Shown one piece after another: positions 55,712 to 63,373 of a DNA stretch of 64,000 nt. The position numbers were made by a program, and so were the translations under genes. The stretch comes from Maricaulis sp048270265 (GTDB taxonomy: Bacteria > Pseudomonadota > Alphaproteobacteria > Caulobacterales > Maricaulaceae). Below the pieces are notes generated by a model. The model searched no databases. It saw only the letters and a list, made by a program, of their open reading frames with translations, and had not been told where the DNA came from. Within the stretch, counting starts at the first letter, position 1. Each line of letters begins with the position of its first letter. The stretch lies in NCBI RefSeq assembly GCF_048270265.1, contig NZ_JBLWTD010000012.1, forward strand, positions 1 through 64,000, given 5' to 3'.

Positions 55712-57422
55712 CCTTCTGTTCCTCCTCGTCGGCAGCAGCCTCGTCAAGGTCGAGGCCCAATGCCGCGGCCTCGGCTTCCAGCTCTGCCAGATCCATATTC
55801 TCGACGTCGAAGACGTGGGCGTCAGGATCTTCATCCTCGACTTCCTCGACTTCACGCACCGGCAGGTCCTCCTCGGAGATCCAGCCGGCGACGACGCGGG
55901 CGCGCATGATCAGCATCTCGGCATCGTCCGCGGAAAGCTCGAAAGCCTCCAGCACGCCGGGCTGACGAACACGTTCGCCATTGACGGTTTCAAACCAGCC
56001 GCGCAGATCGTCGGTCACGAGACCGGCCAGATCCTCGACCGTCTTGATGTCATTCTCGCCGAGCGCAACAGCCATCGGCAAATCAATGCCTTCGACTTCC
56101 AGCAGGGCGTCCTCGACGCCGAGCTCCTTGCGCTTCGCATCCTGCTCGCCGGCAAGACGCTCGAGATAATCACGGGCACGCGCCTGGATTTCCTCGGCGG
56201 TGTCGTCGTCAAAGCCTTCGATCGCGGCGATTTCGCCAAGACCGACATAGGCGATGTCGGCGACATCGGTGAAGCCTTCGGTCGCCAGCAGCTGCGCGAT
56301 GACTTCATCGACATCCAGCGCGCCGGTGAACAGGGCGGTGCGTTCAGCGAACTCACGCTGACGGCGTTCCGATTCTTCTTCCTCGGTGAGGATGTCGATC
56401 GACCAGCCGGTCAGTTGCGACGCCAGGCGGACATTCTGGCCGCGGCGGCCGATGGCGAGCGAGAGCTGCTCGTCAGGCACCACGACTTCAATGCGGCGGT
56501 CCTCCTCGTCGAGGACGACCTTGGACACTTCGGCCGGCTGCAGCGCGTTGACGATAAAGGTCGCCGGATCGTCAGACCACGGGATGATATCGATCTTTTC
56601 GCCAGCCAGTTCGGACACCACGGCCTGGACGCGCGAACCGCGCATACCGACACAGGCGCCGACCGGGTCGATCGACGCGTCATTGGAGATGACGGCGATC
56701 TTGGCGCGGCTGCCGGGATCACGGGCAACAGCCGAGATCTCGATAATGCCTTCGTAGACTTCCGGCACTTCCTGCGCGAACAGGGCGGCCATGAAGTCCG
56801 GATGGGCGCGCGACAGGAAGATCTGCGGACCGCGGACTTCCTCACGCACATCATAGATATAGGCACGCACGCGCTCATTCGTCTGCAAATTCTCGCGCGG
56901 GATGCCGTCGGCGCGGCGGATAATGCCCTCGGCGCGGCCGAGATCCATGATCACATTGCCGTATTCGACGCGCTTGACGATACCATTGATGATCTCGCCG
57001 ACACGGTCCTTGTATTCCTCGAACTGGCGCGCACGCTCGGCTTCACGCACTTTCTGCGTGATGACCTGCTTGGCGGTCTGCGAGGCGACACGGCCGAACT
57101 CGATCGGAGGCAGCTCATCAGAGAAGACGGTGCCAATCTCGGCGGTCTTGTCGATCTTGCGCGCTTCGGCGAGAGAGATTTCCTGGCTGTCATTCTCGAC
57201 TTCTTCGGCGACCGTCATGCAACGGGTCAGCGACAGCTCGCCGGTCTTCGGATCGATCTTGGCCCGGATATCGTTTTCGGCGCCGTAGCGGGATTTAGCA
57301 GCCTTTTGAATCGCTTCTTCAATCGCTTCGATCACGATCGTTTCGCTGATCGACTTCTCGGCCGCAACGGCACGCGCGATCTGCAGCAATTCAAGCCTGT
57401 TGGCGCTGACACCAATGCTCAT
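55704..57422 (-). CDS. nusA: Transcription termination/antitermination factor NusA
   Basis: A 572-residue RNA polymerase-binding factor controlling pausing, termination and antitermination. The N-terminal domain starts MSIGVSANRLELLQIARAVA. S1 follows (GIVKRVEYGNVIMDLGRAEG near residue 145), then two KH domains (ACVGMRGSRVQAVVSELAGE; LAIGRRGQNVRLASQLTGW), and C-terminal acidic repeats with helix-hairpin-helix character (FTDVADIAYVGLGEIAAIEG; TVEDLAGLVTDDL). It follows rimP by 31 bases; its stop overlaps the proposed ylxR start. Confidence 0.98.
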   Translation of the reverse strand: MSIGVSANRLELLQIARAVAAEKSISETIVIEAIEEAIQKAAKSRYGAENDIRAKIDPKTGELSLTRCMTVAEEVENDSQEISLAEARKIDKTAEIGTVFSDELPPIEFGRVASQTAKQVITQKVREAERARQFEEYKDRVGEIINGIVKRVEYGNVIMDLGRAEGIIRRADGIPRENLQTNERVRAYIYDVREEVRGPQIFLSRAHPDFMAALFAQEVPEVYEGIIEISAVARDPGSRAKIAVISNDASIDPVGACVGMRGSRVQAVVSELAGEKIDIIPWSDDPATFIVNALQPAEVSKVVLDEEDRRIEVVVPDEQLSLAIGRRGQNVRLASQLTGWSIDILTEEEESERRQREFAERTALFTGALDVDEVIAQLLATEGFTDVADIAYVGLGEIAAIEGFDDDTAEEIQARARDYLERLAGEQDAKRKELGVEDALLEVEGIDLPMAVALGENDIKTVEDLAGLVTDDLRGWFETVNGERVRQPGVLEAFELSADDAEMLIMRARVVAGWISEEDLPVREVEEVEDEDPDAHVFDVENMDLAELEAEAAALGLDLDEAAADEEEQKAD

Positions 57423-57453
57423 CGGAAGTTCCCCGTTACGATGGACTGCGACA

Positions 57454-57987
57454 TCATTCGTCTCCTTCGGTCGTCGCGGGCGCCTCGGCGCGCGCTTTCA
57501 AATTCGCCTCGATCAAGGCGTCCGTCAAAACCAGTTTGGCGTCGATGATCCAGTCAAACGGGATCAGCGTCGTATCTTCTTCGCCCTCGACATCGAGCAG
57601 GACATTCTCGCCCTCGATACCGGCCAGCATGCCCCTGAAGCGCTTGCGCCCATCGGCGAGGCGGTCGAGCTCGATCTTGGCCTCATTGCCTTCCCAGCGC
57701 GCGAAATGCGGCAGGGTGGTCAGGGGCCGGTCGATACCCGGTGAGGAGACCTCGAGATCATACTCTCCGGAAATCGGGTCTTCGGTTTCCAGGGCGCCGG
57801 AAATGCCGCGCGACAGACGCGCGCAATCCTCAACGCCAATGGAACTTTCGGGACGGTCAGCCATGATCTGCAGCCGGGCGCGTTTGCCGGACAGGACGCG
57901 CACGCGGACAATCTCCAGCCCGAGTTCGGCAGCAACCGGCTCGGCCAGATTGAGGATGCGGATATCCTGTGGTGTCTTCGTCTTCAA
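57454..57987 (-). CDS. rimP: Ribosome maturation factor RimP
   Basis: A 177-residue 30S assembly factor. LAEPVAAELGLEIVRVRVLS at the N-terminus, CARLSRGISGALETEDPISG and YDLEVSSPGIDRPLTTLPHF are the family marks, and a C-terminal SH3-like domain follows. The frame is open far upstream, but the family begins at KTKTPQDIR. A TTG at 57987 just before it has GGAG eight bases upstream and is taken as the start. The leader carries a promoter and a hairpin-terminator (58012-58111). First gene of rimP-nusA-ylxR-infB. Confidence 0.94.
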   Translation of the reverse strand: MKTKTPQDIRILNLAEPVAAELGLEIVRVRVLSGKRARLQIMADRPESSIGVEDCARLSRGISGALETEDPISGEYDLEVSSPGIDRPLTTLPHFARWEGNEAKIELDRLADGRKRFRGMLAGIEGENVLLDVEGEEDTTLIPFDWIIDAKLVLTDALIEANLKARAEAPATTEGDE

Positions 57988-58011
57988 GCCAGCGGCTCCG
58001 TTTGCAGTAAC

Positions 58012-58066
58012 AAAAAGAGCGGCCGCCGTTAGGCGACCGCTCGATAGCATCATCCAATGCGATCGA
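58012..58066 (-). promoter_or_regulatory. Candidate transcription attenuator in the rimP leader
   Basis: Two hairpins lie in series on the minus strand. The first (58066-58041) pairs TCGATCGCAT with ATGCTATCGA with one mismatch. The second (58042-58017) pairs GAGCGGTCGCC with GGCGGCCGCTC (one G-U) around TAAC and is followed by TTTTT (58016-58012), a full intrinsic terminator, only 25 bases before the rimP TTG. It lies downstream of a good promoter (58083-58111), so transcripts toward rimP must read through it. It may also simply end the trmB transcript. The two stems share two bases, so folding could be alternative. Confidence 0.65.
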
Positions 58067-58081
58067 ACTTGTGTATGGCGC

Positions 58082-58807
58082 TTATATAGACGCCCGGGCC
58101 GGGTTTGGCAAGACAGCGCCGCCGCGGCAGACGAAGTCCATGAAGACCGGCGCGCAATCACCCAGATTCTTGGTCTCGTAGCGCGTGCGGACATGATCGC
58201 CCGGGGCGATACGCCAGTCATCGGCCTGCCGGGCCGTCCAGTCGAAGCGGTCATCGCCGGCAAATTCGGCCATGACGTGGTCGGCATAGGACTTCACATC
58301 GGTCGCAATCCGCAATTGCCCGCCGGGCTTGAGGATGCGGGCAAACTCGTCGCGGGTCGACTGCTGGATGAAACGGCGTTTGGCGTGACGTTTCTTGTGC
58401 CAGGGATCCGGGAAGAGCAGGAAAATCCGGTCGATCGAGGTATCGGCAAAGCGCGGCAGCGCGTCACGCGCATCACCGCGATGGAGACGCACATTGGTCA
58501 GGCCGCCCTCATCGACGCCGGCCAGAGCCTTCGCCACCCCGTTGAGGAAGGGTTCGATCCCGATATAGAGGTTTTGCGGATGGGCCGTGGCCTGGGCGAC
58601 GAGATGCTCGCCGCTGCCGAAACCGATCTCCAGCACATGGCCCTGCTTTCCGGGGACCAGCCGGGCTGGCACGACTTCACCCTCCGCCGGCAGATCAAGC
58701 GCCGGCAGAAGATTGTCAATCAGGGCCTGCTGGCGCGCCGAGAGCGGTTTGCCCTTGGCCCGTCCGAACAGCCGGAAATCTCCGGATGCATTGAGTTGGT
58801 CAGTCAT
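58082..58807 (-). CDS. trmB: tRNA (guanine-N7-)-methyltransferase
   Basis: A 241-residue SAM-dependent enzyme that makes m7G46 in tRNA variable loops. VLEIGFGSGEHLVAQA is SAM motif I, IGIEPFLNGVAKAL follows, and the TrmB signature FPDPWHKKRHAKRRFIQ is complete. The frame extends upstream to 59107, but MTDQLNASGDFRLFGRAKGK at 58807 is the normal N-terminus. It lies 43 bases after the Cro/CI regulator gene; in rhizobial relatives metK sits between these two genes, and here it does not. Confidence 0.96.
   Translation of the reverse strand: MTDQLNASGDFRLFGRAKGKPLSARQQALIDNLLPALDLPAEGEVVPARLVPGKQGHVLEIGFGSGEHLVAQATAHPQNLYIGIEPFLNGVAKALAGVDEGGLTNVRLHRGDARDALPRFADTSIDRIFLLFPDPWHKKRHAKRRFIQQSTRDEFARILKPGGQLRIATDVKSYADHVMAEFAGDDRFDWTARQADDWRIAPGDHVRTRYETKNLGDCAPVFMDFVCRGGAVLPNPARASI
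58083..58111 (-). promoter_or_regulatory. Promoter for rimP-nusA-ylxR-infB within the end of trmB
   Basis: On the minus strand TTGCCA (58111-58106), a 17-base spacer and TATATA (58088-58083) overlap the last codons of trmB. The expected start of transcription near 58076 gives a leader of about 90 bases that holds the two hairpins described separately. Confidence 0.65.
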
Positions 58808-58850
58808 ACGCACGGCATAGCGAATTGTTTCGCCGCCTGCACGCGCAACG

Positions 58851-59273
58851 TCAGTGCGCCAGCTCGTCTTCTTCAGCCGCGAGCGTGCGAACAAGCTCAA
58901 GCACGCGCCGCCGGACCTTGGCATCGCTGATCCGGGAAAACGCCTCGGCAAGCGAAACACCATCTGAGCTCTGGATGAAATTGTAGACAATCGGGGTCTG
59001 GTCGCCTTCGGCCATGCCGGACACCATCGGCTTGTCGGCCAGGTCCTCGAAGAAAAACTGGACCGGCACTTCAAGCACGCGCGAAAGACGATAGAGCCGG
59101 CTTGCACCGACGCGGTTGGCGCCGCGTTCGTATTTCTGGACCTGCTGGAATGTCACGCCCAGCTCATCGCCCAGTTTTTCCTGGCTCATTTTCATCAACT
59201 GACGGCGCAGCCGAATTCTTGACCCCACATGCATGTCGACCGGATTCGGGACGCGGGGGTTCACTTTCTGCAT
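58851..59273 (-). CDS. Cro/CI (XRE)-family transcriptional regulator
   Basis: A 140-residue protein. The helix-turn-helix covers about residues 14-72 (VGSRIRLRRQLMKMSQEKLG, then VTFQQVQKYERGANRVGASR, VLEVPVQFFFEDL), and a C-terminal helical part of about 60 residues follows. It matches the PhrR/PraR/SinR-like group found at this position (after lnt, before metK/trmB) in many Alphaproteobacteria, where members control quorum sensing, stress or biofilm genes. Targets here are unknown. It stands 87 bases after lnt. Confidence 0.92.
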   Translation of the reverse strand: MQKVNPRVPNPVDMHVGSRIRLRRQLMKMSQEKLGDELGVTFQQVQKYERGANRVGASRLYRLSRVLEVPVQFFFEDLADKPMVSGMAEGDQTPIVYNFIQSSDGVSLAEAFSRISDAKVRRRVLELVRTLAAEEDELAH

Positions 59274-59360
59274 TTATTCACCTCATTTGCGGGCCTCGTG
59301 CCCGTCGATTGCAGCCAGAAACTAACATGGGCAGGGCTGCACGGCACCATCACTATCTGG

Positions 59361-60971
59361 TCACCGGGTGAAGTTTAAATATTTTTCTACCACTTTACGT
59401 CGGTGCAAAATGATGCCTGCAATCACGAACCCGTTCACAATCCAGAACAACCAGTCCCCCCAGAAGGCATAAAGCGGGGCGGCGATCGGCCGCGGCAGGT
59501 CGACATCATAGGCGCCTTCGCTCGCGGGTTCGATCGCGACCGGCATGCGCCCGAAGGCGTCGATAACGCCCGAAACACCGCGTGATGCCGAGCGAATCAT
59601 CGGCAAGCCGGTCTCGATCGAGCGGTAGCGGGTCTGGTTGACATGCTGCTGCGGGCCACTGGTTTCACCGAACCAGGCATCGTTGGACAGATTGAACAAC
59701 CAGGATGGCCGCGGTGTGCCGGCATGGACGAAACCGGGGAAGATGCCCTCATAACAAATGAGCGGCATCATCGGCGGCGCCTCCGGCACATCCATCACGA
59801 TCGGCCCGTCGCCGGGCGTGTACTGCAATCGGGCGAACTCGGAAAAACCGATCGCCGACAACAGGCCCGACAGCGGAATGCTCTCGCCGAACGGGGCGAG
59901 CAATGTCTTGTCATAGAGGCCGACATCGCGCGGCGCGCCGCCCTGATAGCGCAGCACGGCCAGCGAATTGTAATAGGTCTCGTCGTCCTCCAGCCCGCCC
60001 ACGCGCCGGCTGATACCGGACATCAGGATCTGGTCATTGGCAAACAGCTCGCCGATCAGGCTCAGGGTAGCACCATCCTCGAGCATGTAGATCGGCAGGG
60101 CGCCTTCCGGCCACAAGACGTGCGTGACCTCGTCGAGACCGGGCGCGGCGGTCAGACCGAGATAGCGATCACGGGCCAGAAGGGCACCGTTCGCCCCCCA
60201 TTTCTCGGCCTGGGTGATCGCGGCATGCACGATCCGCAAACGCACCCCGGGTTCAACGCCCGGATCGGGCTCCTGCAGCCGCAGGGCACCGAAACTGAAC
60301 AGGATCAGCAGGATTGCCGCTCCGGCCATGGCGGGCATCAGGCGTTTCATCCGCAGCACCGGCCCGACCGCAACGGCGGGCGAGACCAGGACCAGAAGCG
60401 TGAGCAGGCTGAGCCCGTAAACGCCGAACCAGGACGCTGTCTGGCTGATCGCACCACCGGCAGGCCAGGCATAGGCCGGGAGATTCCACGGCAGGCCGCC
60501 GAACAGGTGGCCCCGCAGCCATTCGAACACCGCCAGGCATACGGCAAACACCAGCACCCGCCACTCGGAACGTTGTGCCAGCAACGCATAGCTTGCCATG
60601 GCCCCACCCCAGAAAGCAGCCAGCAGGGCGGCGAGGGCCGGGACGGCGAAGGGGATCAACGGGATGTATTCCGGGCCCCGGTTGATGAAGGCATAGGCCA
60701 GCCAGAACATGCCTGCGATGAAATAGCCGAAGCCGAACAGGAAGCCGCGCCAGAAGGCGCTGCGCAATGGCAGGGCCTTGCGGCGGGCGCCATCAACGGT
60801 CCAGAGCAGGATCGCCAGGCCCGGGATCAGGATTGGCCAGACATAGACCGGCGCCATGGCCAGGGCCGACATTGCGCCGGCCACAAACAGTATCAATGCC
60901 AATCGCCAGCCACTTGCGGCGGCGATCCCTGCGCGAAGCCGCCCGGGCGAATACCAGGCATGGCGGGTCAA
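59361..60971 (-). CDS. lnt: Apolipoprotein N-acyltransferase
   Basis: A 536-residue inner-membrane enzyme that N-acylates the diacylglyceryl-Cys of lipoproteins. About six N-terminal membrane helices (residues 23-225) precede a periplasmic nitrilase domain with the triad Glu289 (VLWPEGALPIY), Lys355 (GLYDKTLLAPFGE) and Cys406 (PLICYEGIFP). A last helix (LFWIVNGFVIAGIIL) anchors the C-terminus. The start is TTG at 60971, overlapping the corC stop as TTGA. The corC-lnt order is usual. Confidence 0.95.
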   Translation of the reverse strand: MTRHAWYSPGRLRAGIAAASGWRLALILFVAGAMSALAMAPVYVWPILIPGLAILLWTVDGARRKALPLRSAFWRGFLFGFGYFIAGMFWLAYAFINRGPEYIPLIPFAVPALAALLAAFWGGAMASYALLAQRSEWRVLVFAVCLAVFEWLRGHLFGGLPWNLPAYAWPAGGAISQTASWFGVYGLSLLTLLVLVSPAVAVGPVLRMKRLMPAMAGAAILLILFSFGALRLQEPDPGVEPGVRLRIVHAAITQAEKWGANGALLARDRYLGLTAAPGLDEVTHVLWPEGALPIYMLEDGATLSLIGELFANDQILMSGISRRVGGLEDDETYYNSLAVLRYQGGAPRDVGLYDKTLLAPFGESIPLSGLLSAIGFSEFARLQYTPGDGPIVMDVPEAPPMMPLICYEGIFPGFVHAGTPRPSWLFNLSNDAWFGETSGPQQHVNQTRYRSIETGLPMIRSASRGVSGVIDAFGRMPVAIEPASEGAYDVDLPRPIAAPLYAFWGDWLFWIVNGFVIAGIILHRRKVVEKYLNFTR

Positions 60972-61870
60972 GACTGGTCGGCTCCCTCGTCCGGCATCGC
61001 CGCCGCAGCGTGGGTCCAGTGTGTCGCACGGACCCGCATCCGCTTGATCCGGCGCGGATCGGCCTCCAGCACCTCGAATTCATAACCCTTGGGGTGTCGG
61101 ATCACCTCGCCGCGTTCAGGCACCCGGCCCGTCAGCGTAAAGACGAGACCGCCGAGACTGTCGACATCCTCGTCCTCGTCGGGGCCGGCAATCTCTTCGC
61201 CGACCACCTGTTCGAAGGCGTCGATCTCGGCGCGGGCCTCGACATCCCAGACGCCCGGTCCGCGGGCGCGGATCGCCGGGGCATCCTCGTCATCATGCTC
61301 ATCCTCGATATCACCGACGATGGGCTCGATCAGATCCTCGAAGGTCACCAGCCCGTCCGTGCCGCCATATTCATCGACAACCAGGGCCAGATGCATGCGG
61401 CGCCCCTGCATGCGGCGCAGCAGATCGGTGGCGCGCATCGAAGGCGGAGCGAACAGCAGCGGCCGCGTCATCGCCGGCAGAACCTGGCGATCAGCCCAGC
61501 CCGGCTCGCGCTCGCCCGCTTCATCGGGGGCAAGATGGACGATGAGGTCCTTGATGTGCACGACGCCGATCGGGTCATCGAGGGTTTCGCGATAGACCGG
61601 CAGGCGTGAATGCGCCGCCTTGGCGAAGGTTCGCACCAGCTCGCCAAGCGGGGTGGAAACCTCGACCCCGGTGATGTCGGCGCGCGGCACCATCACATCG
61701 ACAACGCGCAGGTCATCAAGGGCATCCGGATCGATCTTGAAGGCTGGAGCCGTGGGCAGTTTGACCGGATCCGTGGGCGCATCCGGCTTGGCCGGGGCAT
61801 CAGGCCCGCCGAAAATCCGCCCGAACCATGACCGGGTATCGTCGTCGGCATTGTCGTCCACACTACTCAT
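60968..61870 (-). CDS. CorC/HlyC-type CBS-domain protein
   Basis: A 300-residue cytosolic protein with two CBS domains (VVDVMVPRADITGVEVS near residue 56; LALVVDEYGGTDGLVTFEDL near residue 160) and a C-terminal CorC/HlyC domain (LGGLVFTLTGRVPERGEVIR). The VVDEYGGTDGLVT block is the family signature. It is linked to magnesium/cobalt efflux or membrane ion balance. It lacks the DUF21 membrane part found in relatives. The ATG at 61870 overlaps the end of ybeY by eight bases, and its stop overlaps lnt, so translation is coupled. Confidence 0.92.
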   Translation of the reverse strand: MSSVDDNADDDTRSWFGRIFGGPDAPAKPDAPTDPVKLPTAPAFKIDPDALDDLRVVDVMVPRADITGVEVSTPLGELVRTFAKAAHSRLPVYRETLDDPIGVVHIKDLIVHLAPDEAGEREPGWADRQVLPAMTRPLLFAPPSMRATDLLRRMQGRRMHLALVVDEYGGTDGLVTFEDLIEPIVGDIEDEHDDEDAPAIRARGPGVWDVEARAEIDAFEQVVGEEIAGPDEDEDVDSLGGLVFTLTGRVPERGEVIRHPKGYEFEVLEADPRRIKRMRVRATHWTHAAAAMPDEGADQS

Positions 61871-62345
61871 CGGCATCCATCCCGCCGCCCGTGGTGTCGA
61901 GATAGGGGTCGGCAATACCCAACCGCGCCAGAGCCCGGCGCTCGATCTCTTCCATTACCTGGGCCTCGTCATCATCCTGGTGATCATAACCCTGAAGATG
62001 CAGGAATCCATGCACGATCAGATGACGCAGATGATCGGATGGAGACAGCGCACGGTCACCGGCCTCGCGCATGACCACACCGGAGGCCAGGGCGATATCG
62101 CCGAGATGGTTGACCGTGTGTTCCGAGGCCGGAAAGGACAGCACATTCGTAGGGTTCGGCTTTTGCCGGAAACGGCCATTGAGCTCGCTCATCGCCGCAT
62201 CATCGGTCAGCAGCACCGCAATGACGCCGGGCAAGGCATCGTTGATTTCCGCACCGGCGGCTGCGATGGCCTGTTCGACCAGACGGGTCTTGCCCTCGAT
62301 TGCATTCCAGGCCTCGTCTTCAACGATGACATCGACAGCATTCAT
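61863..62345 (-). CDS. ybeY: Endoribonuclease YbeY (rRNA maturation and quality control)
   Basis: A 160-residue metal-dependent RNase needed for 16S rRNA 3'-end processing. The zinc motif HGFLHLQGYDH (His112, His116, His122) is complete, and NVLSFP lies before it as usual. The start MNAVDVIVEDEAW at 62345 is five bases after the phoH stop. The phoH-ybeY-corC-lnt order is conserved. Confidence 0.96.
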   Translation of the reverse strand: MNAVDVIVEDEAWNAIEGKTRLVEQAIAAAGAEINDALPGVIAVLLTDDAAMSELNGRFRQKPNPTNVLSFPASEHTVNHLGDIALASGVVMREAGDRALSPSDHLRHLIVHGFLHLQGYDHQDDDEAQVMEEIERRALARLGIADPYLDTTGGGMDADE

Positions 62346-62350
62346 CGCGC

Positions 62351-63373
62351 TCAGGCTCCGCCTCGCTTGTTCAGATCGTCTTCATAGGCCGCGACAATGC
62401 GGGCCACGAGGTCATGGCGCACAACATCGTCCCGGGTAAAGCGGATCGCCGCCACACCCTTGGTCTCGGCGAGAATTTCCAGCGCATGCGGCAGGCCGGA
62501 CGGATCGCGCGGCAGCAGGTCACACTGGCTCGGATCGCCGGTGACCGCCATGCGCGAGCCCTCGCCAAGCCGGGTCAGCACCATCTGCATCTGGGCGCGG
62601 GACGTGTTCTGGGCCTCGTCAACAATGACAAAGGCACGGTTGAGCGTGCGCCCGCGCATGAAGGCGATCGGTGCGACCTCGATACGGCCATCGGCGCGCA
62701 TGCGTTCCAGCTCGGCGCGCCCCAGCGTATCGGCCAGCGCATCCCACACAGGCAGAAGATACGGGTCGACCTTCTCATTGAGATCGCCGGGCAGGAAGCC
62801 GAGCTTCTCGCCGGCCTCGACGGCCGGGCGGGTGATGATGAGTTTCTCGAACTTGCGCTGCACCAGCATGGAGGCGCCATAGGCCACGGCCAGCAGGGTC
62901 TTGCCGGTACCGGCTGGGCCGACACCGAAGATCAGGTCATAGGCCTTTTCATTTTTCAGCGCGCGGACATAGGCGCGCTGGCCCTCGGTGCGGGCGATCA
63001 GGCTGGCGCCGCGCGGCACGCGGATGACGCCATCATCGGGCTGGACCGGAGCATCGCCGCCATCGAGCATGCGCAGGGCGGCGCGAACCGTCGCCTCGTC
63101 GCAGGTCAGGCCGTGGGCGAGGCTGGCATAGAGCCCCTTGAGCACGCGTTTGGCATCGTCACGCGCCTGCGGGTCGCCGGCCGCGATCACGATCTGGCCG
63201 CCGCCGGGCGCGCTCAGACGCACGCCGAGCTCTTCCTCGATCAGGATCAGGAAGCGGTCACCGGCACCGACCATGGCGCGCAGCCGTTCGACATCATCGA
63301 AATGCAGGCCTTCGGAGACTTCACGGCGTGGCTTGGCGGCGCGGGTTTTCGAGGGGGATTTGGGCGGCTTCAC
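62351..63373 (-). CDS. PhoH-like ATPase
   Basis: A 340-residue RNA-related ATPase (PhoH/YbeZ type). Walker A is FGVGPAGTGKTLLAVAYG, the TRPAVEAGEKLGFLPGDL block is diagnostic, and Walker B is AFVIVDEAQNTSRAQMQM; TGDPSQCDLLP follows. YbeZ works with YbeY in RNA processing, matching the neighbour. The start is GTG at 63373, overlapping the miaB stop (GTGA). Confidence 0.94.
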   Translation of the reverse strand: MKPPKSPSKTRAAKPRREVSEGLHFDDVERLRAMVGAGDRFLILIEEELGVRLSAPGGGQIVIAAGDPQARDDAKRVLKGLYASLAHGLTCDEATVRAALRMLDGGDAPVQPDDGVIRVPRGASLIARTEGQRAYVRALKNEKAYDLIFGVGPAGTGKTLLAVAYGASMLVQRKFEKLIITRPAVEAGEKLGFLPGDLNEKVDPYLLPVWDALADTLGRAELERMRADGRIEVAPIAFMRGRTLNRAFVIVDEAQNTSRAQMQMVLTRLGEGSRMAVTGDPSQCDLLPRDPSGLPHALEILAETKGVAAIRFTRDDVVRHDLVARIVAAYEDDLNKRGGA

